NCBI RefSeq assembly: GCF_036711975.1
Contig: NC_091967.1
Span: forward strand, 17,422,001 to 17,486,000
Direction of reading: 5' to 3'
Source: Onthophagus taurus
Taxonomy: Eukaryota; Arthropoda; Insecta; Coleoptera; Scarabaeidae
Length of the DNA stretch: 64,000 nucleotides
Shown here: one piece after another, positions 34,187-45,600 of the stretch
How the letters are laid out: each line of letters begins with the position of its first letter
Position numbering within the stretch: position 1 is the stretch's first letter
Program-made: the position numbers and the translations under genes
The notes under the pieces: model-generated
What the model was told of the DNA's origin: nothing
The model's input: only the letters and a program-made list of their open reading frames with translations
Database searches by the model: none

Positions 34187-35245
34187 TATCGACATCTCAA
34201 TCATCTTATGATGATTACTGTTAATGGACAAAAAAAGAAATGGTTGTGTTTTTTTTTTGAAACGAGCAATTTCGATAAAACCTGTTTCAACGAAATTAGT
34301 TATTTGCAAAGTCAAAATAGAGTCGAACTCGAATCGTATTAGTAAACAACTCGAAACTCGATGGTTTCAATCCCAAAAGCTATTTATATCTGATGCTTTG
34401 ACGTTGAACTTAAAAGATAATATTAGTTAATAGAAGTCAAATATCGAGGGTTTTCAAAATAAACATAGTGATGGTTAAATCTTGAGACAAACCGCAAATA
34501 TTACGAAGACATAGGGATGGTTTTTTATCGTCAACGATATTTCAATTATCGACAACATGATTACTAATAATGGATAGAAGCAGAATTGGTTGTGTTTTTG
34601 AAACAAGCAAGTTCGATAAAACCCGTTTCAACGAAATTAATTATTGCTAAAGTCAAAATGGAGTTGAACTCGAATCGTATTAGTAAACAGTTCGAAACTC
34701 GATGATTTCAATCCCAAAAGCTATTTATATCTGATGCTTTGATGTTGAATTTAAAAGATATTTGTCAATAGAAGTCGAATATCGAGACCTTTTAAAACAA
34801 ACAGCATGAAATAACATAATTTATGTTCTAAAGTTTCAATTCGATTCGAAGGGGAAGTTATGGAGAAGTTTTACATTGCCATCGATATCTCAATTATCGA
34901 CAATATGATTACTATTAATGGATAGAAGCAGAATTGGTTGTGTTTTTGAAACAAGCAATTTCGATAAAACCTGTTTCAACGAAATTAGTTATTACTAAAG
35001 TCAAAATGGAGTTGAACTCGAATCGTATTAGTAAACAACTCGAAACTCGATGATTTCAATTCCAAAACCTATTTATATCTGAGGCTTTAACGTTTGTTAA
35101 TAAGAGTCGAATATCAAGAGATTATAAAATAAACAGTACGAGATAACATAATTTCCGTTTTGAAATTTCCACCGGGTTCGACAGGGTGATGGTTAATGTT
35201 TGAGTCAAACCGCAAATATTAGGAGCTTATGGGGAAAGTTTAACT
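34187..35245. repeat. Tandem array of three 340-bp units
   Basis: Three diverged direct copies. The anchor c(c/t)(t/c)gtttcaacgaaatta falls at about 34281, 34622 and 34970, so the units are 341 and 348 bp apart. Each unit also carries tcgaactcgaatcgtatta-like sequence with an ACTCGAAACTCGATG stretch and a TATTTATATCTGA(T/G)GC block. No coding content. Confidence 0.85.
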
Positions 35246-35885
35246 CTGAACCCAACGTCGTAGTTGCGATAACAACTTCGAGATATATTCGTCATTATTT
35301 CAACTATTCCTGCCGTAAATTAATACTTCATTTATATTTCTAGTGGGGCATATCATAATTTTATTGGAACAATTTCAACAATAAATAGTTATTAATAGCT
35401 CTCTACATAATCGACTACTTATCAAACTTTGAAGGATAAGTACCATCATAAATTCGATATAGCTTCTGCGACTATATATGCCATTAAATTTTGCTATAAA
35501 TTAAACTGAAATCTGTACCTTCCGTCCTATATAACTTTAGATAGGGATTATTTATATCGGTTGACTAGTTTCAATGAAGTAGTTTTAGTCACGTATAAAA
35601 ACGCTGTTTTGTTTTTAGAAGGAACCCTTTATTTGAGTGATCAATTATAGGTGGAGAACTTTAGTTATGAATAATATCTGGTAACAAACACGATAGCTAT
35701 GCGAGAAAATATTCTAGACATTGTCGCTAATAATCACTAATAATAGGTAAGGTTTTAGTTTCCATTCTGAGCAAAGAAAAAAACAAACATTAAAAAATCT
35801 ATAACGTAAAAGTAGGTTAAAAATTACTGTGCTATGTACATGTGCATTTACCACTAAAATTACCTACTTTATGGTACATAATATG
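35246..35885. other. Unassigned sequence before the LTR element
   Basis: AT-rich, no recognised feature; its last five bases (atatg, 35881-35885) are the target duplication of the BEL element. Confidence 0.5.
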
Positions 35886-36351
35886 TGTTAGATTTTATAT
35901 TATATTGGTTAATTTATATTAGATTTGATAGGTTTATATTATATTAGTTCATTTATATTGGATTTATTTGTATCGCCTCATTTGTTTAGTCTAGATTTGA
36001 AGTGTCTCGAGTCGCAATATTAGAGTCTTTTATCGCATTATTTATTGGGTGGAGTTAAGTGTGGGAATGCGTTGGGGTATTTCGGTGTTTAGGTAAGGGT
36101 TTTTAGTTATGACCTAAAATAAAGAAGGAGCCTGCGAGCTCAACTCGTATCAGTTATTCAGTCTTCGATTTAACACACACCGAAACAGTACCCCTTCAAT
36201 TTACGCGGAACAAGGCTCCCTATATAACTCTCGCCACAACTAATCGCAATTTATATGTATAGTTTAAGTGTAATTAATAATAAAGTTTATGGAAACGTAA
36301 AACCAAGATTTTGTTGTTAACCAGCGCCCACCAGATAAAAATAAATAATCA
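35886..36351 (+). repeat. 5' LTR of the BEL/Pao element
   Basis: 466 bp, TG...CA ends. It contains a TATATAA box at 36221 and an AATAAA signal at 36279, the expected promoter and polyadenylation cues. It appears identical to 39945-40410. Confidence 0.95.
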
Positions 36352-36355
36352 TAAA

Positions 36356-36373
36356 TGGTCCTTCGAGCCGGAT
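36356..36373 (+). promoter_or_regulatory. Primer-binding site, probably tRNA-Tyr
   Basis: TGGTCCTTCGAGCCGGAT starts four bases after the LTR. Its complement, ending CGAAGGACCA, matches the 3' end of insect tRNA-Tyr as I remember it, including the CCA tail. Confidence 0.75.
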
Positions 36374-36657
36374 AGGGAAAATATAAGAAAATTTAAGTGT
36401 CTTCGGTTCCTTGATGCGGCGTGTAAAATTAAATTAAATTCGACAACGTTGGCCCGCCAGTTACGCAGCTTTTTGGAGAACATTCGCCAGGAGTGTTCGA
36501 AGACCGAATTTCTACTTCATGCAACTCCCAACAAATTCGAGATAGAAGAAATTCGTCCATCATGTACTGGAAGCGACCAACGCCATTGAAACAAGTACCG
36601 TAAGTCCCTTTGCTTTCGCCTTTATCGTTCTCAATCTGAAACTTGTCAATCGCGATC

Positions 36658-39600
36658 ATGAGTCAGTCAGAAAATTTAACTAAAAAACGAGGTATTGTCA
36701 AGGGCAAACTCACGAATTTTGCGAAATTTGTAATAAAATTTGAATCAAATATCAGAGAAAGCGGTATTAATCAGGAACTTTCGTTAGAGTTAGAACAAAG
36801 ATACAATCGGGCAATTAATCTTATCGATGAGTTCGAGGAAATTCAGGGTGAAATAGATTTGTTAAGCGTTGATGGCGAGTCACAAAACGCGGAGAGGGAG
36901 ACATTCGAGGCGAGTTTTTACGCAAATACGGCTAAAGCTAAGCGAATTTTGACAAATAGAAATATATGCGCCGATTCGTCGTTCATTTTAGGACCTTCCC
37001 CGGATCAACATGTAAAGCTACCGGTTATAGATTTACCAAAGTTTGACGGTGGTTACGACGCATGGCTAGGGTTTAGAGACATTTTCGAATCATTAATTCA
37101 TAACAACCCAATGATCAACGACATTCAAAAATTTCATTACTTACTGTCGGCACTGACCGGTAATGCTCGTCAGGTTATCGAAAGCTTAGAATTGACAAAT
37201 TCTAACTATGAAGTCGCTTGGGGGTTGATTCGCGAGCGTTATGATAACCCGCGGATATTAATTCATAATCACGTTAAGGCATTGTTCGAAATTGAAGGGG
37301 TTTCGGGTGATAATCCACAGCAGATTCGAAGTTTTATTGACGACTTTCGTAAACATCTGCGCGCGTTAGCTGCACTAAATGAACCTACGGATAATTGGGA
37401 CACGCTACTTATTTATTTAGCCGTGTCGAAATTGGACGCTGATTCCAATCGGGAGTGGGAAAGGAAAAAGTCCGGTTTAAAGAAAGCGAATTTAGAAAAT
37501 TTGTTAGGGTTTTTGAAAGAACGCGCTGATTTATTGGAAACTTTGGAAAACGGTTCGGGTAAGCGGATAATCGATAAATCAAAACCGAAATCAAAAACGT
37601 TTTTGGTTGCTAATTCGGGTGTTAAGCGTTGTGTAAACTGCAATGGGGAACATTACATACAGGAATGTTCAAATTTCACTAAACTTACGGTTCAGGGCCG
37701 TATAGACCGGGTCAAACAATTAAAGGTGTGTATGAATTGTCTTCGGTCGGGACATTTTGTTAAACAATGCCGTTCGAGCTCTTGTAAACGGTGTAATTCT
37801 CGTCATCATACCTTACTTCATTTGACACACAATCGCTCAGATTCACCACCACAACCAACGACATCCACCCAAGCACACAGTCTAAATTTCGCACAGCATG
37901 CAAATTATTCAAACATCTTACTCTCCACCGTAACTGTTCACGCATTCGACAGACATAACAAAAAACATTCATTACGCGCACTCTTGGATCCGGGCAGTCA
38001 AAGTAGTTTTCTTTCGGTAGAAGCTTGCAAGCGGTTAAGATTGTCTAGAACAGCAACAAACGTTAATGTAGCAACAATAAATCAAACACAGTCAACAATA
38101 ACGAGTTCTTGTTCATTGCGAATACATTCACACTGCACGGATTTTTCACTTAAGGTTAATTGTTTGGTCATAGCAACAATCGCGAATGATTTACCCAATT
38201 TTGAAATAAACGCAAACACTTTAAAAATACCTACACACATTCGCTTGGCGGATCCATTGTTCAATAAACCCGATAAGATAGATATGCTTATCGGGGCTGA
38301 TTATTTTTGGAATTTGTTGTGCGTCGGGCAAATCAAACTTGCAAAAGGGCCTATCATGCAGAACACCCGTTTGGGGTGGATCGTTTCGGGGCCGATACAA
38401 GCGAGCGCGGCACATTCGGTGCAGTGCAATTTAATTTGTAAGGATGACAATTCCGTAATAAACAAGCAGTTGGCGCGATTTTGGGAAATCGAGGAGATTG
38501 AAGGGTTAGTTCACTCATCCAAAAATGAAACATTTTGCGAAAATCATTTTAACAAAACCACTAAACGTGCAGAAGACGGACGATTCATTGTTTCGACACC
38601 GCTAAAGAAAGGTTTAGATTGGTTGGGCGAATCGTATAAAGCCGCGGAAAATCGTTTAATGGGTATCGAGCGGAAATGCAAACAAAATCGTGAATTCGGT
38701 GAGCAATATCATACATTTATGCGAGAGTATTTGGAATTGGGTCAATTAAGAAAGATTGTTGATACACGCGAGGGTTATTACATATCACACGGCGTGTTAA
38801 ATGAAAATAGTGCCATCACAAGGATCGTTTTCGATGCACCATGTCCCACGTCAATGGGATATTCGCTTAATAATTGTCAGATGGTGGGACCCATATTACA
38901 GCCTGACTTGTTCAGTGCCTTGAAACGGTTTAGGGAATACGCGCACGTAGCTACCGCGGAGATACCTAAAATGTACCGTGCCTGTTTAATCAATCCAACC
39001 GAACTTAGTAAAGAGTGTTTTATTGCCGCTCTTTGGCGATTTTCAGCTAGACGCGGGAAACCGAATCGAATGTTCTCTGATAGCGGAACTAAGTTCGTGG
39101 GTGGTAATCGCGAATTACAGGAGCTAAGTCAGTTCTTCATTGATAACTCTAGCGAACTCAAACCACTGATTGCAAACGCTTTTATTGGTTGGTTGTTTAT
39201 TCCCCCTAACTCACCACACTTTGATGGATTATGGGAAGGCGGTGTTAAGTCAGTAAAATTTCATTTACGTCAGGTTACCGGCAATGCCTCGTTTACGTAC
39301 GAAAATTTTTATACATTATCTGTTCAGATTGAGGCCATCCTTAATTCCCGGCCATTAACCCCATTATCCACCGATCCCAACGATACGACTCTATCAACCC
39401 CGGCACATTTTCTAATTGGTGGGAAACTTACTTTCCCACCAGATCCAGGTTTGAGTCGCAACAATGAAGACCGCTTATCGCAGTTCCATCGCGTCCAGCA
39501 GATTCAACAACATTTTTGGACCAGGTGGTCCAAAGCATATTTGTCTGAGCTGCAGAGGTACTACGACTGGTTTACGGGTGACGCTAACTTAAGGTTGGGC

Positions 39601-39843
39601 CGATTGGTGTCAATGAAGAAAGACAATTTGCCTGCCTTAAAGTGGCTTACAGGCCGAATTATAGAATTGCACTGCGATAAGCATGGAGTCGCACGAGTGG
39701 TCGCGCACACAAAATGGGATCATCAAAGGGGCCACGGTCAGACTGTGTCCACTACCAATGGAATAGCAGTCTTGGGTTTCATTAATGTGATTGCTTGTGA
39801 TTACGTGAATTGTGTGTGCGCGATTAATCACTCAGTAGTGTAA
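36658..39843 (+). CDS. BEL/Pao Gag-protease-(RT remnant)-integrase fusion polyprotein
   Basis: 1061 residues from the ATG at 36658 (the open frame extends five codons further up with no ATG). In order: a Gag region with DLPKFDGGYDAWLGFRDIFE near residue 130; zinc knuckles CVNCNGEHYIQEC (about 325) and CMNCLRSGHFVKQC (about 361), with a third Cys/His cluster CKRCNSRHH; an A17-type aspartic protease with ALLDPGSQSSF (Asp about 444) and DMLIGADYFW (about 542); then the start of RT, RIVFDAPCPTSMGY (about 723) and ATAEIPKMYR, where the motif A Asp is Glu. Right after MYR (about 775-782) the frame passes into integrase: SKECFIAALWRF, FSDSGTKFVGG (second Asp) and LWEGGVKSV (Glu). The YxDD box, RNase H, the integrase zinc finger and the first catalytic Asp are absent. 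The reading frame is kept across the deletion. Confidence 0.92.
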   Translation: MSQSENLTKKRGIVKGKLTNFAKFVIKFESNIRESGINQELSLELEQRYNRAINLIDEFEEIQGEIDLLSVDGESQNAERETFEASFYANTAKAKRILTNRNICADSSFILGPSPDQHVKLPVIDLPKFDGGYDAWLGFRDIFESLIHNNPMINDIQKFHYLLSALTGNARQVIESLELTNSNYEVAWGLIRERYDNPRILIHNHVKALFEIEGVSGDNPQQIRSFIDDFRKHLRALAALNEPTDNWDTLLIYLAVSKLDADSNREWERKKSGLKKANLENLLGFLKERADLLETLENGSGKRIIDKSKPKSKTFLVANSGVKRCVNCNGEHYIQECSNFTKLTVQGRIDRVKQLKVCMNCLRSGHFVKQCRSSSCKRCNSRHHTLLHLTHNRSDSPPQPTTSTQAHSLNFAQHANYSNILLSTVTVHAFDRHNKKHSLRALLDPGSQSSFLSVEACKRLRLSRTATNVNVATINQTQSTITSSCSLRIHSHCTDFSLKVNCLVIATIANDLPNFEINANTLKIPTHIRLADPLFNKPDKIDMLIGADYFWNLLCVGQIKLAKGPIMQNTRLGWIVSGPIQASAAHSVQCNLICKDDNSVINKQLARFWEIEEIEGLVHSSKNETFCENHFNKTTKRAEDGRFIVSTPLKKGLDWLGESYKAAENRLMGIERKCKQNREFGEQYHTFMREYLELGQLRKIVDTREGYYISHGVLNENSAITRIVFDAPCPTSMGYSLNNCQMVGPILQPDLFSALKRFREYAHVATAEIPKMYRACLINPTELSKECFIAALWRFSARRGKPNRMFSDSGTKFVGGNRELQELSQFFIDNSSELKPLIANAFIGWLFIPPNSPHFDGLWEGGVKSVKFHLRQVTGNASFTYENFYTLSVQIEAILNSRPLTPLSTDPNDTTLSTPAHFLIGGKLTFPPDPGLSRNNEDRLSQFHRVQQIQQHFWTRWSKAYLSELQRYYDWFTGDANLRLGRLVSMKKDNLPALKWLTGRIIELHCDKHGVARVVAHTKWDHQRGHGQTVSTTNGIAVLGFINVIACDYVNCVCAINHSVV

Positions 39844-39944
39844 ATTTACTTTTTCGATTTTTTTTCATACATTTTGATGTTGAGTCATTATTGTTAATTT
39901 GTGTTTTTATTTGTTGAAAGGTAGTTCTTTCAAGGCGGGGAGTA

Positions 39945-40410
39945 TGTTAGATTTTATATTATATTGGTTAATTTATATTAGATTTGATAGGTTTATATTA
40001 TATTAGTTCATTTATATTGGATTTATTTGTATCGCCTCATTTGTTTAGTCTAGATTTGAAGTGTCTCGAGTCGCAATATTAGAGTCTTTTATCGCATTAT
40101 TTATTGGGTGGAGTTAAGTGTGGGAATGCGTTGGGGTATTTCGGTGTTTAGGTAAGGGTTTTTAGTTATGACCTAAAATAAAGAAGGAGCCTGCGAGCTC
40201 AACTCGTATCAGTTATTCAGTCTTCGATTTAACACACACCGAAACAGTACCCCTTCAATTTACGCGGAACAAGGCTCCCTATATAACTCTCGCCACAACT
40301 AATCGCAATTTATATGTATAGTTTAAGTGTAATTAATAATAAAGTTTATGGAAACGTAAAACCAAGATTTTGTTGTTAACCAGCGCCCACCAGATAAAAA
40401 TAAATAATCA
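39945..40410 (+). repeat. 3' LTR of the BEL/Pao element
   Basis: 466 bp, a direct copy of 35886-36351. Preceded by the purine tract aaggcggggagta (39932-39944) used to prime plus-strand synthesis. Followed by the target duplication atatg. Confidence 0.95.
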
Positions 40411-40497
40411 ATATGTATGCATGACTTGGGACTATAAATACTAGTCGGGCTCGTATTATAGAAGCAACAAAACAGTTTTGTTGTCGTAAATATCTCC

Positions 40498-41440
40498 ATT
40501 AAGAAAACCGTTTACGATTATTAAAATGAGAAAGTCAAAAACTTAATATTATATAAATAAATAAACAATAAATACGCTCATTCTTCGTACCAAATAAAGT
40601 TTCTGCAACACTAAAAAATTCGTAGATATGTCGAATAATGATTGAATACATAGTTGGTTGTATTTACATATCATATCTTACAACATAGATAACAAGCTAT
40701 CTATAGGTAGTGGACATAAGGTTTTACAGGAAGAACCTATAACAATAATAAACATGTACAAAAATTGTTCGTATTGAAGCAAGAAAACATAATTGATAAC
40801 TAGTTACAACCTAACTATCACCATCTTCTAGGCATAAAGCGAATATCTCGAAAATGTTTCTTATGATTGGTTTTCATTGAATAATCTGTCATCACAACAA
40901 AACTATAACGGATAGAGTACCATAACATGTACAAAAATTGTTCGAAATAAAGTAAGAAAGCATCGTTCATAACTAGTTCCTGCTTAGCTATCATCATTTT
41001 CTAGAAATAAAGGGAATATCGTCAAAATGTTCGTCATGTTTGGGTTTCATTAAATAATACATCTTAATATCAAAACTACAATCGATAGAGTATCTTAATA
41101 TGTACAAAAATTCTTTGTATTGGTGCAAGAAAACATAATCCATAACCAGTTACAGCCTGGTTATCACCATTTTCTAGGTATAAAGCGAATATCGCGAAAA
41201 TATTTAAGAAAACCGTTTACGATTATTAAAATGAGAAAGTCAAAAACTTAATATTATATAAATAAATAAACAATAAATACGCTCATTCTTCGTACCAAAT
41301 AAAGTTTCTGTAACACTAAAAAATTCATAGATATGTCGAATAATGATTGAATACATAGTTGGTTGTATTTACATATCATATCTTACAACATAGATAACAA
41401 GCTATCTATAGGTAGTGGACATAAGGTTTTGTAGGAAAAC
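40498..41440. repeat. 174-bp tandem array framed by 230-bp direct repeats
   Basis: A near-identical block of about 230 bp starting aagaaaaccgtttacgatta occurs at 40498-40730 and again at 41210-41440. Between the copies lie about three tandem units of 173-174 bp, with the anchor atgtacaaaaatt at 40753, 40927 and 41100. No coding content. The unit is unlike the 340-bp array on the other side of the BEL element. Confidence 0.88.
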
Positions 41441-41817
41441 TATACATCCAACAGATTTTAACTTTGTCACGTCGATATAAGTGATTTACTTTGTGTAAGT
41501 GTAACAGATGTTAAATACACATAAAATTCCAGAATTGGTGATATTTACAGAAGTTTCAGCAGAACAACTGAAAAGTTTGTTTGTTCACGTAGAAATTTGT
41601 AACTTTCATCAAATTATCGTTACCTAAATTGCTATGTTACCATTTTTTAATATTTGATGTAAAACATTTCAACAAATCATTCTAATACAAACTTTTATCA
41701 AAACAACACGTCTTTGTTTTAATTTTTAAAAAAGAGTTTGTGTTATATAACCACTACTCTTTAACCACTAAATATTTATGAATTACCTAAAATCCATAAA
41801 TCAAATGTTCTCAAATG

Positions 41818-42625
41818 TTCCCTATTGTCAGTGCCATAAATTCTCCAACGTACATATCAACCGGTGAAAAACGATTCTACGCATTTTTGTGGAGTCAATT
41901 AAAAGTATGAAGTTAAATCCTGAGTATATCCTGGTAAGTTTCGATGTGAAATCTCTATTTATCAGAGTACTAGTCAAAAATTCCGTGGATGGTCGTCGCC
42001 AGAACTCATTCCGAAGGGCTTACGAAATATGTTCTAACTCTAGTGGAGTACTGTTTAACATCCACATATTTCAGTTGGAGGGGAAAATTCTACGAACAAC
42101 CATGGGATCACGTTTCCCAGCAGTAATCGCTAATTTTGACATGGAGATGTTTGAGGAAGAAGAGTAAAGACCGTAGAAATCTAAGATATGGCTTCGTTAT
42201 GTAGGTGATACCTTTGTGATCTGGCGGCAAGGAAAAAAGCGTCTAAATCTAAGTAATTCCTAGATCACCTGAACTCGCAATACCTCATGGATATAACATG
42301 TAAACGAAAGCTACAAAATAGTTACCTTTCCCGGATGTTTAGGTCACTAAGTAGACAGATGGGGGTATGGAACTGGAAGTGTATCGGAAGAAGACACACA
42401 CGAACAGGTATCTGGAGGCTTCGTTCCGTCACCATCCTCAACAGAAGAGAGCGCTATTCCAGCGAGCAGAAAGACTATGCAACGAAAAGAACACTTTAAA
42501 AGATATCCAGCGAGCCACAAAGCAACGCAAGCAGAGGAAATCCACGGTAAGTTTCAGGTGTGACGGAGCGGATTTCAAGATGTCTAAAGAAGAACGCTAT
42601 CATGGTACAATACTACCATATTTCT
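41818..42625 (+). pseudogene. Penelope-like reverse transcriptase relic
   Basis: Starts with PIVSAINSPTY (41822), then after a frameshift VESIKSMKLNPEYILVSFDV (RT motif A, Asp kept), TTMGSRFPAVIANFDMEMFE (motif B, decayed from GSPLSP), WLRYVGDTFVIW (motif C, with the first Asp of YVDD changed to Gly), FLDHLNSQYL, then KKTHTNRYLEASFRHHPQQK (after another frame change). The GIY-YIG end is missing. It belongs to a different Penelope-like subfamily from the one in CCN intron 1. Confidence 0.85.
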
Positions 42626-45600
42626 GACCGTACAGAACATTTTTTATACCGATTTATACATTTCTGGTTTTGCACAGTTTGAAAAAGCACGAAACTCGAC
42701 CGGATTTTTTGTATTGCACATTTTTATTGGTAATCTGCAAAAAAGTAATTCTAAAAGTAATCTTATTCTGAATTTTAATCGTTTTATTTTAAACTAATTT
42801 TGAATTTCCTTTGATATTTTGTCAAAGCAACTTTTAACTGCGCAAATAAACGTACTACAAAGACAAGCTCCTCTAATTTCAAAACTCGTTAACGACACCA
42901 GATTCTAACAACACAGGATAGACTTATTGACTCTTGTTATTATGTAGTCGAGGAAGATTTAATAATTTAAATAAAATTATCATGTTCATTATCTCTTACA
43001 AGAAATTAAAAAAACAACAAACTCTTTAGGATGAAGAAGTCATGTTCGGATAACTTGAATCGGCAACGAATAAAATTAATGGCATAAAAACAACTTCTAC
43101 AGTTTTCCTTTATCGTTTTATAATTACGAAGTGGCTATTTAAAAACCACTTAGCCATTTGATTAACTAAAGTTTTGATACACTTTTAGTTCTTTTTTTAG
43201 CTTTGTACCATAACACTCCAAACAGTTACGTTGCACTCAGAACAACTCACCTTGTATCTTTTCACATTGACTTTAGTTGAACAAAAGTACATTTTCTACA
43301 GTTCCCTTTGAAAGGGAAATGAACTCAATTTTCACCGATATCGGTTAGGTTAGGTCCTTCGTTATTTCGTTGAGAAAACATAGCTATTGGGTAGAATAAA
43401 TGAATTTATAACAGAATTGATTAGACAGTATAAGATTTTTATACATCATCAGAGGGCTTATTCGAATTATGTAGAGTTGCCTGAAGGTATTTTCTGATTC
43501 TTGAGAAAATAACTCCTAAGTTTACAATTAAAAATGTCAAATATTAAAAAGATGGTCCCTCTGTCCTATCTAAGTTTGAGGTGTTGTTGCCCCATGATTT
43601 TTATAGTGCACTTGTGTCCACCATTGTCTTACTTCAGAAAAGAAAATCTATGATTTCACGCTTATCACCAACAATATCCATAAATGAGATTAATAATAGA
43701 TGACTCCTATAAATTAGTTACTATTCTTCCAAGCCAAGAGAGAGATATATATATAACATATTGATCAGTATGTTGATCAATATGAGCAAAAACAATGATG
43801 TTGTTAGTACAATGGAAATCATTTATAACGCTTTTCTCACTAATACTTTTGATCTCCCTTTTTGTAAAGACTTGCAATTTATTGCCATCTATTCTCAACA
43901 GTGATCATATCTTCCAAACTTTTTAATGAAAACATTACAAAAAAGTAATCCAACTTGCAAAACTTCATTTTGGGAGATATACCTAAACCTCTGACTTCTT
44001 GTATTACATTATTACAGAAATAACAACGAGTGAAATGCTTAAATTTCGATATAATTTGCAATTATATAGTATTGATTTGTGTTTCTGAATATAGCTGCAA
44101 GATATAATCTATACATCACTGAAATTGGATATTAGAACAGTATGTTTGCCAATATGTATTAATGCTTCCCGATATATGCAATGGGTGATATCTTAATAAT
44201 ACACTCCATTAATATAATGCATATCGACCAATAAATTTTTTTGTTATATCTATCTATCTATTGACTTCACATACTTTTTTTCAAAATATATATTCAGAAT
44301 TAATCCGAAATGTATTCGTTAAGAAAACAAAAAGATTTTTGCCCTTAATAAAAGGTATTTTGGAAAAAGATAATGTGATGATTACGGATTATTATATTCT
44401 TATCCATTTTCCTCTCGATTACATTTGATTATAACGTAGCTATTGAAACGGGAACTCGAACGATGGAAAGTAAAGACTTCGAAAATGGAAATGTCGAATT
44501 TATAGAGATGTATTAAAACGAACTTACACAGATAATATTATTCCAGACAGTTTCCAAATGAAATAGTATAAAATAATGATACAACGCAGTACTCGTCGTG
44601 CTATCGTATTCGCTTCGGCCCAAAATTGAATTGTCGCAAAGAATATTTGCGGTATGCACCACGTCGAAGTTAAATTATTCATTATGCTTAGTTGGGTACG
44701 TTGCGGGAACAGTTCCACCGACGGCAACTACGTTTCAAATGCGGCATCAAATTCGCGAGGTAATGCAGTCAGAAACTTACTTTGAAATTCAACTAGTACC
44801 AGGATAACGGTTCGACCGCACCAGAACTAGACTTTCCGGAGATCTAAACTTAGAAAATCTGTCGTTAAACATTCATCTTCAATATCATATTTGGGACATA
44901 TTTACATTGTATGGGAAAACTTGGGGTGAATAAATATAATGACACTAAAAAAGTAAAAATAATTGTGATTTATCAATCTCCTTTCTTTTTAATACTAAAG
45001 AAATAAAGTATTTGACTTTTTTGTATGATTTATTACTCTATGATATTACATGAGTACATACGAAAATTGAGTTGGTCCATTATAGTTAACTATAATAGAA
45101 ATAGACAATAGCGTCAGGTAAGTGCCTATTAAATAATGAATCAAATGTTAGAGCTGGAAAATTTGAAGTTTATAATAGGTTACACAATGTAACCGCTTTA
45201 TAACACAAGATTTCCATACAAAATTATAATTTGGTTGATCGGAGGGCGTTTATTACATTGAAATTTCTGGTTAATTTTATATAAACTAAAACTAGAACTC
45301 TATCGACTTAAAAACAAATTAACAATAACTATTAAAACTAATCTTCCTACACATATTCAAACGTTTAAAACCTTTTTACATTTATGTTTTGTGTATCAAT
45401 TAGTGTATTGTTAAAACATTATTTCGCTAGTTGTGTGGTAGAAATACAAGTAGTTCCATTTTGGGGATTAATGATATCAATAGATTTGTTATCCAATTAG
45501 TGGCACTAATCCGATTAGTAAATAGTTTATAAAGCTCAATTTAATTAAAATAATCGCAGTAATAGCTACCACAACACCTTTAAAATTGAAATTGGACAAA

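Larger units (their letters stand above)
35886..40410 (+). mobile_element. Recent BEL/Pao LTR retrotransposon, non-autonomous (pol deleted)
   Basis: A complete 4525-bp insertion. Two 466-bp LTRs (35886-36351 and 39945-40410) begin TGTTAG and end AATCA; read side by side I see no difference between them. The 5-bp target duplication atatg is perfect on both sides (35881-35885 and 40411-40415). After a 4-base gap comes a primer-binding site (36356-36373) and before the 3' LTR a purine tract (39932-39944). The single long ORF (36658-39843) is uninterrupted but lacks most of RT, all of RNase H and the front of integrase. Identical LTRs imply a very recent insertion. With no RT of its own, it must have been copied by a related intact element. 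Confidence 0.95.

Noticed and set aside
36311..36657. Frames in the BEL leader and a five-codon upstream extension of the BEL ORF
   Set aside because: The 36311 frame spans the LTR end and primer-binding site; the extension lacks an ATG, so the start at 36658 was chosen.
34187..41440. Idea that the 340-bp and 174-bp arrays are one satellite split by the BEL element
   Set aside because: The units share no evident sequence, although 340 is about twice 170.
44524..44807. Overlapping frames on both strands near 44.6 kb
   Set aside because: No domain and mutual overlap; only a mild rise in GC.
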